DNA of 64,000 bases from Pirellulales bacterium (GTDB taxonomy: Bacteria > Planctomycetota > Planctomycetia > Pirellulales > JAEUIK01), in contig JAIBBZ010000004.1 in the NCBI GenBank assembly GCA_019694435.1, positions 148,922 through 212,921 of the forward strand, written 5' to 3'. The translations under genes were made by a program, and so were the position numbers. Shown here in pieces: positions 1-8,554 of this stretch (positions within the stretch are counted from its first letter, which is position 1; each line of letters opens with the position of its first letter). A model generated the notes under the pieces. That model saw only the letters and a program-made list of their open reading frames with translations, did no database searches and was not told where the DNA came from.

Positions 1-1
1 G

Positions 2-235
2 GGCTTCGTCAGTCACGGCTGGAACACCGCGCTGGGGCTGGCGGCCGATCTGCACCTGGCGGCTGCGATTCCCGTGGCGCGCTACGTCGAATTCCTCACT
101 CCCGCGCCCTACATCGACCAATTGCTGGTCGAACCGCCGCGCCTCGATGCCGCCGGGATGCTCACGATTCCGCAAACGCCCGGGCTCGGCGTCGAGATCA
201 ATCGCGAGGCGCTCAAACGCTTTGCCGGAAGGTGA
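2..235 (+). CDS. Mandelate racemase/muconate lactonizing (enolase superfamily) enzyme, C-terminal fragment
   Basis: The reading frame is open from base 2 to the TGA at 233-235, so the start lies outside the window and only about 77 C-terminal residues are visible. They contain HGWNTALGLAADLHLAAA, then a stretch ending PQTPGLGVEINREAL. This matches the C-terminal barrel/capping part of the MR/MLE group of the enolase superfamily, where the His of an HxW-type segment and the final 'PGLGV-(E/D)-(I/L)' block are typical. These enzymes abstract a proton alpha to a carboxylate of sugar acids or amino acids. The substrate cannot be told from this fragment. The stop overlaps the GTG start of the next gene by three bases (GTGA), which suggests translational coupling. 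Confidence 0.75.
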   Translation, partial: GFVSHGWNTALGLAADLHLAAAIPVARYVEFLTPAPYIDQLLVEPPRLDAAGMLTIPQTPGLGVEINREALKRFAGR

Positions 236-963
236 ACGCCGTGCGGCAGACCATCCTCGCTCTGCGCCATGCTCCGCACGAGACGCTGGGCATGCTCGAG
301 CTGCTGCTTGCCGAGCGCGGGCTCGGCTTCGAATACGTCGACACTTACACCGGGGCTTGCCCGCCGCCGGATCGTCGCGAGCCGGCCGGCGTGGTCGTAT
401 TGGGCGGACCGATGAACGTCGACCAGGTCGACGAGTACCCGTTCCTGGCGCGCGAACCGCGGTGGATCGCCGAATACCTGGCGGCGGGCACGCCGCTGTT
501 GGGCATTTGCCTGGGCGCACAGCTCGTGGCCAAATCGCTCGGCGCGCGCGTCTTTGCCGCGCCGCGCAAGGAGATCGGCTGGTACGACATCGAGCTGCTG
601 CCGGCGGCCGAAGACGATCCCTTGTTCCATGGGCTCGATGCCGCGCAGCGCGTGTTCCAATGGCACGGCGACACCTTCGATCCCCCGCCGGGTACGGTCC
701 ACCTGGCCCGCAGCCAGCAAGTGGCCCAGCAAGCGTATCGTGCCGCCCCCCTGGCTTGGGGCCTGCAATTCCACGCCGAAGTCGATCGGGCGCTGGTCGA
801 CGACTGGCTTGACGAACCAGCCGGCCGTTGTGAAATCGAGGCCCTGGACTACATTGACTCAGAGGCGATTCGCCGCCGCGCGGACGAAGAATTGCCCCGG
901 ATGCACGCCTTGTCGCGGACCATTTTCGGCCGCTGGGCCGACCTCTGCCGCGGCCGACGCTGA
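232..963 (+). CDS. Class I glutamine amidotransferase (GMP synthase-like, stand-alone)
   Basis: This 243-residue stand-alone amidotransferase domain has the class I triad. The nucleophile elbow is GICLGAQ with Cys93, and His181 and Glu183 lie in LQFHAEVD. An upstream VVLGGPMNVDQ strand and FQWHGDTF complete the fold pattern. Relatives (the GuaA N-terminal domain and YfeJ/GAT1_2.1-type proteins) release ammonia or hydrolyse gamma-glutamyl bonds. No synthetase domain is attached, so the acceptor is unknown. The GTG start at 232 overlaps the previous stop; a second GTG at 241 is an alternative. The gene probably belongs to a transcription unit with the enolase-superfamily gene. There is a gap of about 90 bases before purU. 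Confidence 0.8.
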   Translation: MNAVRQTILALRHAPHETLGMLELLLAERGLGFEYVDTYTGACPPPDRREPAGVVVLGGPMNVDQVDEYPFLAREPRWIAEYLAAGTPLLGICLGAQLVAKSLGARVFAAPRKEIGWYDIELLPAAEDDPLFHGLDAAQRVFQWHGDTFDPPPGTVHLARSQQVAQQAYRAAPLAWGLQFHAEVDRALVDDWLDEPAGRCEIEALDYIDSEAIRRRADEELPRMHALSRTIFGRWADLCRGRR

Positions 964-1056
964 AGCCGGCCACGGTGCCAGCCGCCGCGTCCGCCGGATG
1001 GCCGTCTGCGTTCGTCCGATCACCAATTGCGTCTGCCGCGATCGAGATGCCCGGTC

Positions 1057-1911
1057 ATGGAAATCGTCATCACCGCCGTAGGACCCGACAACCGCGGCCT
1101 GGCCGATCCGATCGTGCACTACGTCACGGCGCATGGGGCCAATATCGCCGAGATCCAGATGTACGATCATGATGAAGAGCGGCTCTTCGCCATGTACGTG
1201 CGGATCGCGATCGGCGACGAGGAAGAACCCGCGCTGCGCGAGGCCATGCAATCCGTGGCCCAAACCACCGGCTTGAGCGTCCGCGTCTGGACGCCGCCGG
1301 TCGCGCGCCGCCCGCGCCTGGCAATCTGCACGACGCACCGTCAGGAGCCGCCACTGGCGCTGCTGCGCGCCATCCGCGACGGGCAGATCAAGGCCGTTGC
1401 CAGTTGCATGCTGGGCAATCGCCCGTCGTGCCGTTCGCTGGCCGAGCAATTCGGCGTCGAATGGCACGCAATCGGCGACGCGCACGGCAACCCCGACGAC
1501 GAGCGGATGATCGCGCTGTGCGACGAGTATGAGGTCGACTACATCGTCCTGGCACGCTACATGCGCGTCCTGCCGCCCAGCAGTTGCTGGAAATATGCCG
1601 GCGGGCGGATCATCAACCTGCACCACGGGCTGCTGCCCAGCTTTCCCGGGCTACGGCCCTATCAAGAGGCCTATGCCAGCCGGATGCTGACCTATGGCGC
1701 AACGTGCCATTTCATCGTGCCCGAGCTCGATGCCGGCAATCAGATCATCTACCAGTCGACGTTCACCGTACCGCCGGGGATGAAACTCGACGACGTGATG
1801 CGCCGCGGGCAGGAAGACAACGAGCCACATTGCCTGGTCGAAGGTGTGCGCCGCGTCGTCGAGCGCGAGGTGCGATTGCACTTCCATCGCGTCGTCAGCC
1901 GGCAAGGCTGA
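1057..1911 (+). CDS. purU: Formyltetrahydrofolate deformylase PurU
   Basis: The 284-residue product hydrolyses 10-formyl-THF to formate and THF, feeding PurT and balancing one-carbon units. Residues 1-80 form an ACT domain that begins EIVITAVGPDNRGLADPIV. The rest is the formyl-transferase fold also found in PurN. The catalytic set is present: Asn187 and His189 in IINLHHGLLPSFPG, and Asp225 in ELDAGNQII. Length and order match the family (about 280-290 residues). I chose the ATG at 1057 over an upstream in-frame start at 1027 because family proteins begin just before this ACT strand. The neighbours are not folate genes. PurU and PurN are similar, but the N-terminal ACT domain favours PurU. 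Confidence 0.9.
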   Translation: MEIVITAVGPDNRGLADPIVHYVTAHGANIAEIQMYDHDEERLFAMYVRIAIGDEEEPALREAMQSVAQTTGLSVRVWTPPVARRPRLAICTTHRQEPPLALLRAIRDGQIKAVASCMLGNRPSCRSLAEQFGVEWHAIGDAHGNPDDERMIALCDEYEVDYIVLARYMRVLPPSSCWKYAGGRIINLHHGLLPSFPGLRPYQEAYASRMLTYGATCHFIVPELDAGNQIIYQSTFTVPPGMKLDDVMRRGQEDNEPHCLVEGVRRVVEREVRLHFHRVVSRQG

Positions 1912-1926
1912 CCGGAGTACCCCCCC

Positions 1927-2319
1927 ATGTCGAGCACGCTCGCCGGACGAATTGCAGCCGCGGCCGCGTTGTTGCTCGCCGTCGTCACCGGGTGCGGCGA
2001 TGGAAGCACGGTCAAAGAGACGCGCTGGGGCAACGGCACGCTGCAATCGCGCGTGACGCTACGGCCCAGGGCCGAAGGCGGCTATATCCAGGACGGACCC
2101 TATACGGTCTGGTACGACAATGGCCAGGTCAAGGAAGAGGGCCATTACGTCCAGGACCAGTTCGACGGCCGCATCGTGCACTATTGGGAAAACGGTGCGA
2201 AAAAGGCCGAATCGGTTTGGAGCCAAGGCAGGATCGTCGAACCCTGGAAGCACTGGGATACTCAGGGAAACCCGCTCCCCGACGAGCCCGCTGCCGGCGC
2301 TAGCGCGCCGAAGCATTGA
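1927..2319 (+). CDS. MORN-type (YwqK-like) lipoprotein
   Basis: The 130-residue protein has an N-terminal hydrophobic signal (about residues 8-20) ending in the lipobox-like VVTGC, so Cys at about position 22 is probably lipidated and the protein exported. The body holds short repeats of the MORN_2 type, visible as GPYTVWYDNGQVKEEGHY and GRIVHYWENGAKKAES, followed by a third, weaker copy around WKHWDTQGNPLPDEP. MORN_2/YwqK proteins are often called antitoxin components, but planctomycetes have many exported ones with no toxin nearby, and none is seen here. It starts 15 bases after purU and may be cotranscribed. It converges on the flippase gene. Confidence 0.75.
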   Translation: MSSTLAGRIAAAAALLLAVVTGCGDGSTVKETRWGNGTLQSRVTLRPRAEGGYIQDGPYTVWYDNGQVKEEGHYVQDQFDGRIVHYWENGAKKAESVWSQGRIVEPWKHWDTQGNPLPDEPAAGASAPKH

Positions 2320-2352
2320 TCGAGTGGGCCAGCACTGCCGGTACGGCCGCGT

Positions 2353-3846
2353 TCAGCTGGCGGCGACCGCGCTGGGGCCACGCAGATGCGTCGCGATCCA
2401 ATGCAGCTCGCGCCAGACGAGCGCGAGATAGACCACGGCGCCGCTCGTGGCGAGGATGCCCAGTCGCACGGCCGCGTGCATCTCGGCCAGGCCCGGCACG
2501 AGCCAGCGCAGTGCCGCGACCACCGCCGCCATCACCGCGACGGCCAGCAGCGGCCGACGCACGGCCTTCAGAAAATCACGCCAAGGCATCTCGACGGCGA
2601 TCAGGCACGCGCCCAGGTAGGGCAAGAACGCCAACAAGTAGGCCGCCGTGTAGGCGCTGGCAAAAGCCAACAGCGTCCGGCCCGGCCACAGCGCCGTGGC
2701 GGCCAATGCCGCCAGTACCGCCGCGGCCAACGCAGCGGCCTGGACTGCGAGCCGGCCCGATCGTCCGATGCTCGACAGCACGCTGCCGATCACGTTGATG
2801 AACAGGTGCACCACGATCAACAAGGCAAACACGGCCAAGAGCGTTCCCGCGTCGCCCCAGCGCGTCGAGCCGAGCAGCTCGATCGCCTCGGGCGCCGTGA
2901 GCGACAGCCCGATGCCCAGCGGAAAACACACCAGGGCAATCAGCCGCCAGAAAGTAGTGAGCAACGTCAGGTAAGTTGCCCGATCGCCGCGGGCGCGTGA
3001 CAGGGCCGGCAACATCACCCCAGTCAGCGGCGTGCTCAGCGCGCTGACGGGCTTCATGGCGATACCGTACGCTTGGCCGTAGAGCCCCAAGGCGCGTTCG
3101 CCGAGCAGGACGCCGATCAGCACCTTGTCGGCGTTGGCCGCGATCCAGAACAACACGCCGCTAATGGCGTAGTTGCCGCCGAACCGGATCAGGTGCAGCA
3201 CGTTCGCCCCGCGGCGCGGGCGCCCTGGCCACCAGGGATGCAGCCACCAGTAACCGGCGGCGATCAGCCCCCATTCGACGTACTGTTCGAGCACCAGGGC
3301 CCAGGCCCCCCAGCCATACCAGGCCATGGCCACGGCCGCGGCACCACCGATCGCCTGGCCGACCACGCGCACCAGCGCCACCCAGCCCAAGCGCAGCTCG
3401 CGCTCGAGCATCACCTGGTGCTGCACGCCCCACGTCGTGGCCCACAGCGTTCCTGCCAGGGCGATGCCCAGCGGCACCAGCTCGGGCCTGCCGTTGAGCC
3501 AGGCCGCGACCGGTGCGAGCGCCGCCACTCCGAGCGACGTCACGATGCCGACGAGCTGATTGATCCAGAACAGGGCCGAAGCCTCGGCCACGGCCAACTC
3601 GGGCTGCTGCACGCCGGCGACGTACAACCCACCGGTGGTGAAAATGCGTCCGAACAGCACCAAGGGGAGCACCATGCCGACCAGTCCGAACGGCTCGGGC
3701 CCCAGCAGCCGCAACAGGGCCGAGAGGATCAGTACGGACATCACGTGCCCCGTCGCCTGGCAGGCCACGACGGCCAACGACCCGCGGCGTACCGATCGCG
3801 CCAGGTCGGCGCCGGCCAGCGGTGGCGTGGGCTTGCGCGTCGACAT
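2353..3846 (-). CDS. Oligosaccharide flippase / Wzx-like polysaccharide transporter (MOP superfamily)
   Basis: This 497-residue integral membrane protein has about 12-14 hydrophobic segments spread along its length. It begins with a short basic N-terminus (STRKPTPPL) and the segment GSLAVVACQATGHVMSVLIL. Pattern and length match the polysaccharide-biosynthesis (PST/Wzx) branch of MOP flippases, which move lipid-linked sugars across the inner membrane. An internal GGLYVAGVQQPELAVAEASALFWINQ-like region (residues about 85-110) is typical of the family. I chose the ATG at 3846 rather than the longer start at 3927, because the extra 27 residues are Arg-rich and unlike the family. The GT2 gene nearby on the same strand fits a surface-glycan role. 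The substrate is unknown. Confidence 0.8.
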   Translation of the reverse strand: MSTRKPTPPLAGADLARSVRRGSLAVVACQATGHVMSVLILSALLRLLGPEPFGLVGMVLPLVLFGRIFTTGGLYVAGVQQPELAVAEASALFWINQLVGIVTSLGVAALAPVAAWLNGRPELVPLGIALAGTLWATTWGVQHQVMLERELRLGWVALVRVVGQAIGGAAAVAMAWYGWGAWALVLEQYVEWGLIAAGYWWLHPWWPGRPRRGANVLHLIRFGGNYAISGVLFWIAANADKVLIGVLLGERALGLYGQAYGIAMKPVSALSTPLTGVMLPALSRARGDRATYLTLLTTFWRLIALVCFPLGIGLSLTAPEAIELLGSTRWGDAGTLLAVFALLIVVHLFINVIGSVLSSIGRSGRLAVQAAALAAAVLAALAATALWPGRTLLAFASAYTAAYLLAFLPYLGACLIAVEMPWRDFLKAVRRPLLAVAVMAAVVAALRWLVPGLAEMHAAVRLGILATSGAVVYLALVWRELHWIATHLRGPSAVAAS

Positions 3847-4046
3847 CAGGCGTTCTCGTGAGTGCCGGTAGCCAGCAGCCTGCGCCGCGCGGCGCGGTTT
3901 TCGCCCGCCGGCGCGACGCTCGGGCAAGGATTGCCGGCGACGCCCTGCGGGAGTGGCCGGGGCCGGACTCGCCGGTCGATGCTATTCGGCGTGGCGCGGC
4001 CGGCCCGCTGCCAGCAACGGCGCGCCAGCATCGAGGAACCTATCGC

Positions 4047-4406
4047 ATGGCACCCTGCCTGATCATCGCCGCGGCGCTCGTCGCCGGCTCGCCGATTTGC
4101 GCGACAGACAACCTGGTGCCGTACGCCATGCGCAAGAGTTGCTGCCGGAGCTTGCCCTACTACGGCATCGCGCCTGGCTGCGGCACCCCGGTCCCGGGGC
4201 CGGCGTTCGACTATCGCACCGAGTTCGATTATCCCTGGTTCCACGAGCAGTACCGCGCCGCGGCCGCCCAAGCCCAGTGGGAGCACGACGTCTATCAAGG
4301 GAGCCTGGGCCGGCGAGCGCCCGGCGCCCCGCGCCGTCTGCCCGTGGCGACCGAGCCTGCGCGCACCGTTACGCGTGCGCCTCATCTCCCGAGCCCGCGG
4401 CGATAG
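4047..4406 (+). CDS. Small secreted protein of unknown function
   Basis: The 119-residue product starts [19 protein letters not shown], a plausible Sec signal with cleavage near residue 19. The mature part has a CC pair, a Gly/Pro-rich stretch and [17 protein letters not shown]. Its aromatic/acidic 'FDYPW' pattern resembles small exported planctomycete proteins I have seen described only as hypothetical. The C-terminus is Arg/Pro-rich. The last 25 bases overlap the 3' end of the convergent glycosyltransferase gene. I recognise no enzymatic motif. It is divergent from the flippase across about 200 GC-rich bases with no obvious promoter. Confidence 0.5.
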   Translation: MAPCLIIAAALVAGSPICATDNLVPYAMRKSCCRSLPYYGIAPGCGTPVPGPAFDYRTEFDYPWFHEQYRAAAAQAQWEHDVYQGSLGRRAPGAPRRLPVATEPARTVTRAPHLPSPRR

Positions 4407-5248
4407 CGCCAGATGCACCGCAGGGCGCTGATCCCGTCGCGCCAGGTGATCTTCTTGCCCTGCGCATACGTGCGTCCGCGGTAACTGATGGGCCGTTCGT
4501 AAATGCGGATGCCAGGAATGCTGGCCACCTTGGCCGTCAATTCCGGCTCGATGCCGAAGCGGTTCTCGCGCAGCGTGGGTGCAATCTGCTGGATCACCTC
4601 GCGCCGGAAGACCTTGTAACAGGTCTCCATGTCGCTCAGGTTCAAGTTCGTAAAGCAGTTCGAAAGCGTCGTCAGCAAACGATTGCCCACATAGTGCCAG
4701 AAATAGAGCACGCGTTGGTTGTCGCCGCTAAACCGGCTGCCGAACACCACGTCGGCCGACTCCTCGACGATCGGCTGAATCAGCTTGCCGTATTCGCCCG
4801 GGTCGTACTCCAGGTCGGCGTCCTGGATGATCACCACCTGGCCCGTGGCATGTTGAAAGCCCGTGCGCAGCGCCGCGCCTTTGCCCTGGTTTTGTTCGTG
4901 AAAGATGATCTGCAGGTCGCTCTGGCCGCGCCACGAGTCGAGCAGGGCCCGGGTGCCGTCCGTACTGCCGTCGTCGACCAGGATGATCTCGACCGGGACC
5001 CCGGAGCCGCGGACGCGTTCGACCAATTCACCCAGCGTGGCCACCTCGTTGTAGACCGGAATCACGACCGACAGGCGGAAGCCCTCGGGCAGACGGAAGA
5101 CGCCCAGCCGCCGGCAGAGATCGTGCCCCAAGAGCCGTTCGAGCAACTCCACGCGCTCGGGGGCCAGGGCCGGCATGGCGCCGAGGCGGTCGGTCTCGGC
5201 CAGCGCGGCCAGCCAGCTTCGCAGTTCGTCCTGTTCGAGCGAGGCCAT
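4382..5248 (-). CDS. Family 2 glycosyltransferase (DPM1/polyprenol-phosphate sugar transferase-like)
   Basis: The 288-residue protein has a GT-A fold of the DPM1-like type. After about 65 leading residues come [13 protein letters not shown], the nucleotide-binding [21 protein letters not shown], and the metal-binding [12 protein letters not shown] conserved tail follows: [20 protein letters not shown] and EPELTAKVA. Such enzymes transfer a sugar from NDP-sugar to polyprenyl phosphate or initiate surface glycans on the cytoplasmic face. No C-terminal membrane helices are present. I prefer the ATG at 5248; an in-frame TTG at 5272 would add eight residues. The N-terminal extension before the catalytic domain is longer than in minimal DPM1. 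Confidence 0.88.
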   Translation of the reverse strand: MASLEQDELRSWLAALAETDRLGAMPALAPERVELLERLLGHDLCRRLGVFRLPEGFRLSVVIPVYNEVATLGELVERVRGSGVPVEIILVDDGSTDGTRALLDSWRGQSDLQIIFHEQNQGKGAALRTGFQHATGQVVIIQDADLEYDPGEYGKLIQPIVEESADVVFGSRFSGDNQRVLYFWHYVGNRLLTTLSNCFTNLNLSDMETCYKVFRREVIQQIAPTLRENRFGIEPELTAKVASIPGIRIYERPISYRGRTYAQGKKITWRDGISALRCIWRYRRGLGR

Positions 5249-5390
5249 ATTTGCTTTTGCAATTCCAGCCAATTCTAGACGGGTCTCACCTCAAAGGTTA
5301 ACCTACAAAGCTTTGGCCGGGGTCAATTTGGGAACCCGGTTTTCCGGTTTTCTCCCAGCCCGGCCAGCGCGGCTATCGCGGAAGAGGTTT

Positions 5391-5612
5391 ATGGCGGAAA
5401 AAGAGGAAGGCATCGAGGTCGAAGGGGTCGTCACGCAGGCCCTGGCCAACACGCGGTTTCGCGTCACGATCGACGGCGGTCATGAGGTCATCGCACACGT
5501 CGCCGGCAAAATGCGCAAGAACTTCATCCGCATCGTCCCTGGCGATCGCGTCAAGGTCGAGCTCTCTCCCTACGATCTGACCCGCGGGCGGATCGTGTTC
5601 CGCGAGCGGTAA
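5391..5612 (+). CDS. infA: Translation initiation factor IF-1
   Basis: The 73-residue protein has the OB-fold of IF-1, which occupies the ribosomal A site during initiation with IF-2 and IF-3. Diagnostic pieces are [18 protein letters not shown], the [13 protein letters not shown] loop, [19 protein letters not shown] and a short basic end. The length matches the family (71-73 residues). An AGAGG-like purine run sits about six bases before the ATG at 5391. It stands alone, not in a ribosomal-protein operon, and converges with the DUF1501 gene downstream. Confidence 0.95.
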   Translation: MAEKEEGIEVEGVVTQALANTRFRVTIDGGHEVIAHVAGKMRKNFIRIVPGDRVKVELSPYDLTRGRIVFRER

Positions 5613-5655
5613 CAGCGCGCGGCCGCGATGTCGCGCGATGTGCGCATTGCGGACG

Positions 5656-7095
5656 TCAGGCATAAAGCGCGCGCACCGGCGCGCCCGGCGCCACGTCGTG
5701 CGGGCGATTCTGGCGATCGTAAATCCGCTGGCTCAGATCGACGCCCAGCAAGTCGAGAATCGTGGCGGTCAGCTCCGGCGGCGTGATCGGTTGGCTGGCC
5801 ACATAAGCGCCGCGGTCGTCCGACGATCCGTACACGCGCCCGCGCGCAATGCCGCCGCCGGCCATGAGCACCGAATAAGCGTGCGGCCAATGGTCGCGCC
5901 CGGTCGCGTCGGTTGCCGCGTTCATCACCACCCGGCCGATGCGGGGTGTGCGGCCGAATTCGCCCAACACGACGATCAGCGTGTCGTCGAGCAGACCGCG
6001 CTCGTCCAGGTCGCCTAAGAGCGCTGCCAACCCGCGGTCGACCGGTGGAATCAGCTTCCGCTCGAGCGTGTTGAAATTGTCCTTGTGCGTGTCCCAAAAC
6101 GGGCTCTTCACGTCGCTGCCGTCTTCGTGCCAATTGACCGTGACCAGCGCCGTACCGGCCTCGACCAGCCGCCGGGCGAGCAGCAGCGCCTGCCCAAAGG
6201 GGCTCGCACCGTAGCGCTCGCGCAGCGCGGCCGGTTCTTGCTCGAGTGCGAACGCCCGCCGCGCGCGCGCCGAGGCCACCAAGGCGAAGGCCTGCGCGTA
6301 GAGCGTGTCTTTCTGGGCTTCGAGCTCGTCGGCGCTGGCCGCAAGCTCACGATCGAGTCGTGCCAGCAGATCGTGCCGCGCGGCGAGTCGATCGAGCGTG
6401 ATGCCGGCCGGCAGCTCGACGCCCGCGACGTGAAATTGGGCCGTGTTCGGTTCGGCGCGAATCAGCCAAGGGTCGAATCCACGCCCCAGGAAGCCGGCCG
6501 TCTCGCCGGCATACTCCTGAGGCAGGTCGAGAAACCGGTTCCAGCGCGGCACGGTGATCGCCTGCGGAAACGGGGCCCGGGGCTGCCGCAGCCGGGCCAC
6601 GAGCGAACCGAGGCTGGGAAAATCGCTCGGGTCGGGCGCAGCGTCGAGGTCGGGTCGCGCATGGGGCCGGCCGGTGAAGGCGTAATAGAGCCCATAGCCG
6701 TGCCGCGGATGCTCGTGATGCATCGAACGCACGATCGTGAGCTTGTCGGAGACCTGGGCCAGGTGCGGGAAATGCTCGCAGATCTCCAGGCCCGGCACGC
6801 GCGTCGCGATCGGTCGAAACGGCCCGCGAAAGTCGGTCGGCGCATCCGGCTTGAGGTCCCACGTATCGAGCTGGCTGGGACCGCCGAACAAATACACGAA
6901 AATGCACGCCTGGGCCTTGGCCGGCAGTCGCAACGGGGCGCCGCTCGACGATTCCGGCGACTGGGCCCGTGCGCAGCGCGCCGCCAGCAATTCCGGCAGC
7001 CCGAGCCCCAAGGCCGCCAGCGAACCGACGTGCAACACGTCGCGCCGCGAGAGGCGATCGCAGAGCGAATGAGGCTGGCCATCGAAGCGCAGCAT
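5656..7095 (-). CDS. DUF1501 protein with twin-arginine leader (first copy)
   Basis: The 479-residue product carries an early Tat signal (LSRRDVLHVGSLAALGLGLP), so it is probably exported folded. The body is DUF1501, an alkaline-phosphatase/sulfatase-superfamily group greatly expanded in planctomycetes: FVYLFGGPSQLDTWDLKP, RSMHHEHPRHG, FWDTHKDNF, VVLGEFGRTPRIG and GRDHWPHAYSV. Hydrolase activity is assumed for the superfamily but not established. DUF1501 genes usually sit beside a DUF1549/DUF1553 cytochrome-like partner; none is here. The ATG at 7095 places the RR motif about 18 residues in, which suits a Tat leader. A longer start at 7149 would bury it. Confidence 0.88.
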   Translation of the reverse strand: MLRFDGQPHSLCDRLSRRDVLHVGSLAALGLGLPELLAARCARAQSPESSSGAPLRLPAKAQACIFVYLFGGPSQLDTWDLKPDAPTDFRGPFRPIATRVPGLEICEHFPHLAQVSDKLTIVRSMHHEHPRHGYGLYYAFTGRPHARPDLDAAPDPSDFPSLGSLVARLRQPRAPFPQAITVPRWNRFLDLPQEYAGETAGFLGRGFDPWLIRAEPNTAQFHVAGVELPAGITLDRLAARHDLLARLDRELAASADELEAQKDTLYAQAFALVASARARRAFALEQEPAALRERYGASPFGQALLLARRLVEAGTALVTVNWHEDGSDVKSPFWDTHKDNFNTLERKLIPPVDRGLAALLGDLDERGLLDDTLIVVLGEFGRTPRIGRVVMNAATDATGRDHWPHAYSVLMAGGGIARGRVYGSSDDRGAYVASQPITPPELTATILDLLGVDLSQRIYDRQNRPHDVAPGAPVRALYA

Positions 7096-7220
7096 AAGAG
7101 CGTCGCTTTTTGTGCGAGATGCCCAGACGCGCCCCGCGGCCTGCGGCACGCGAGCATTCTAGGCCCCCGGACACCGCCCCGCCAAACTCCGCGCGCGACC
7201 CCGGGCAGGCGTGAGGCGGT

Positions 7221-8123
7221 TCAGCCGGCCGCCGCTTCGACCCTGGCCACCAGGCGTTCGACGTCGCTCGTTTCCCACGCGCGGTCGGTGACGCCCAACG
7301 GGGCGCGGGGCGGCCCGATATCCAGGTCGAACTTCAACTGCATCGCCGCACGCAGAAACGTCCAGATCGACCCGCTCGCCAGGATCGCGTCGATCGCCTC
7401 TTGGAACGTGAGCATGAATTCGCGCCCGCGGCGAAAATCGCCGGCGACGAATGCTGCCCGGGCGCGCTGGGCCGCGGGTCCCCAGAGGTTGTAGAAGGTG
7501 CCGATGGCACCCAGCGCCCCGCTGAGTGCGGCGTGGCAGAGTACCTCGTCGGCGCCGCTGAACAACGCCAGCCGGCCGCCGGTGTACTGATGCAACAGGC
7601 CCAACACGTTCATGTTCATGTCCGTGAACTTGATCCCGCGGATGTTCGGCAGCTCCATCAGCCGCTGCGCGTAGATCCGCGGCGGCGGCAGCGATTGGGC
7701 GAGGAAGCCGGCGTGATAGGGGAAAAACGGCAGCGATGTGGCCGCGCCGATGCGCCGGTAATGCTCGAACGTCGCCTCGACGCTCGTCGGGTAATAGATC
7801 GGCGGCACGGTCGTCACGGCGTCGGCGCCGATCTCGGCCGCATGTCGGGCCAGCGCGATGCTGTCGTCGGTTGCTACCGCGCCGACGTGAATCATTACGG
7901 GCATCCGGCCTGCCGCCGCTCGCACGACGACCTCGGCCACGCGGCGGCGGTCGTCGAGCCCGAGGGCCACGCCTTGGCCGGTCGAACCGAGGGCAAACAG
8001 ACCACCCAGCCCCTGGCCGCAGAGCACGTCGACCAGCCGCTCGGTGGCGGTCAGGTTGGGTCGGCCGGCGGAATCGAGGGGGGTCAGCAGGGCCGGCCAC
8101 ACGCGGCCTTCGGTGAGATTCAT
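7221..8123 (-). CDS. DapA/NanA-family Schiff-base aldolase (N-acetylneuraminate lyase-like)
   Basis: The 300-residue TIM barrel belongs to the dihydrodipicolinate synthase/N-acetylneuraminate lyase family. The pyruvate-carboxylate binding strand is FALGSTGQGVAL, the proton-relay Tyr136 lies in FPYHAG, and the Schiff-base Lys165 is in GIKFTDMN. Tyr and Lys positions are almost the same as in E. coli NanA. The residue after GSTG is Gln rather than the usual Glu. The reaction would be reversible aldol cleavage giving pyruvate; sialic acid or another keto-sugar acid is possible. It is monocistronic by position. The ATG at 8123 fits the family N-terminus; upstream codons in the same frame look non-coding. 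Confidence 0.82.
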   Translation of the reverse strand: MNLTEGRVWPALLTPLDSAGRPNLTATERLVDVLCGQGLGGLFALGSTGQGVALGLDDRRRVAEVVVRAAAGRMPVMIHVGAVATDDSIALARHAAEIGADAVTTVPPIYYPTSVEATFEHYRRIGAATSLPFFPYHAGFLAQSLPPPRIYAQRLMELPNIRGIKFTDMNMNVLGLLHQYTGGRLALFSGADEVLCHAALSGALGAIGTFYNLWGPAAQRARAAFVAGDFRRGREFMLTFQEAIDAILASGSIWTFLRAAMQLKFDLDIGPPRAPLGVTDRAWETSDVERLVARVEAAAG

Positions 8124-8554
8124 AAAGCCTGGGACCTCTTCGGCGTGGTCAACAAACGGACGGGGCCGATCGATCGGCTGCGTCCATCGTACCGACGGGC
8201 CGGGGCGTCGGCAGGGGGGCGTCGAGTTCGATTCCGCGGACCCGCCATCCACGCCCGAAAAACCCCGGGCCGCCGCCGCGCCGCCGGGGGGAGGGCGACG
8301 CAACTACGGCAAAATCCAGGAATAAATTCGCCGCATCGCGAAAACCCCGGGTGATTTCGTAGGTATAATCCAGGCTTCCCACCCGCCGGCGCGGTGTGGC
8401 TTGAGCCAGCTTCGAGCGTGCGCTTGCCCCCTTGTGGTGTACCCGTGAAGTGCGCGATTGGCTGAAGTTGCACCCCCTGTGGCAGCTTGCCACAGCGGGC
8501 TCGCCGGCCCCCAAGACACTTGCCCTTTTTGTTCCTGTTGAGGAGTACCTGGTC
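8124..8554 (+). other. 431-base divergent intergenic region
   Basis: This region separates the minus-strand lyase from the plus-strand secreted-protein gene, so it should hold promoters for both and a long 5' leader for the latter. A long reading frame crosses it on the plus strand, but its codons (Trp/Leu/Pro-rich, no family match) do not look coding. A perfect TATAAT occurs at 8364-8369. I found no tRNA or riboswitch I can name. A 'gccacagcgggctcgcc' region near 8490 could fold but is not convincing. Confidence 0.5.
8364..8369 (+). promoter_or_regulatory. Candidate -10 box for the secreted-protein gene
   Basis: A perfect sigma-70-type TATAAT is unusual in this GC-rich background and lies 185 bases before the GTG start at 8555. 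No good -35 hexamer is present 16-18 bases upstream (the sequence there is AAAACC-like), so the call is tentative. Confidence 0.3.
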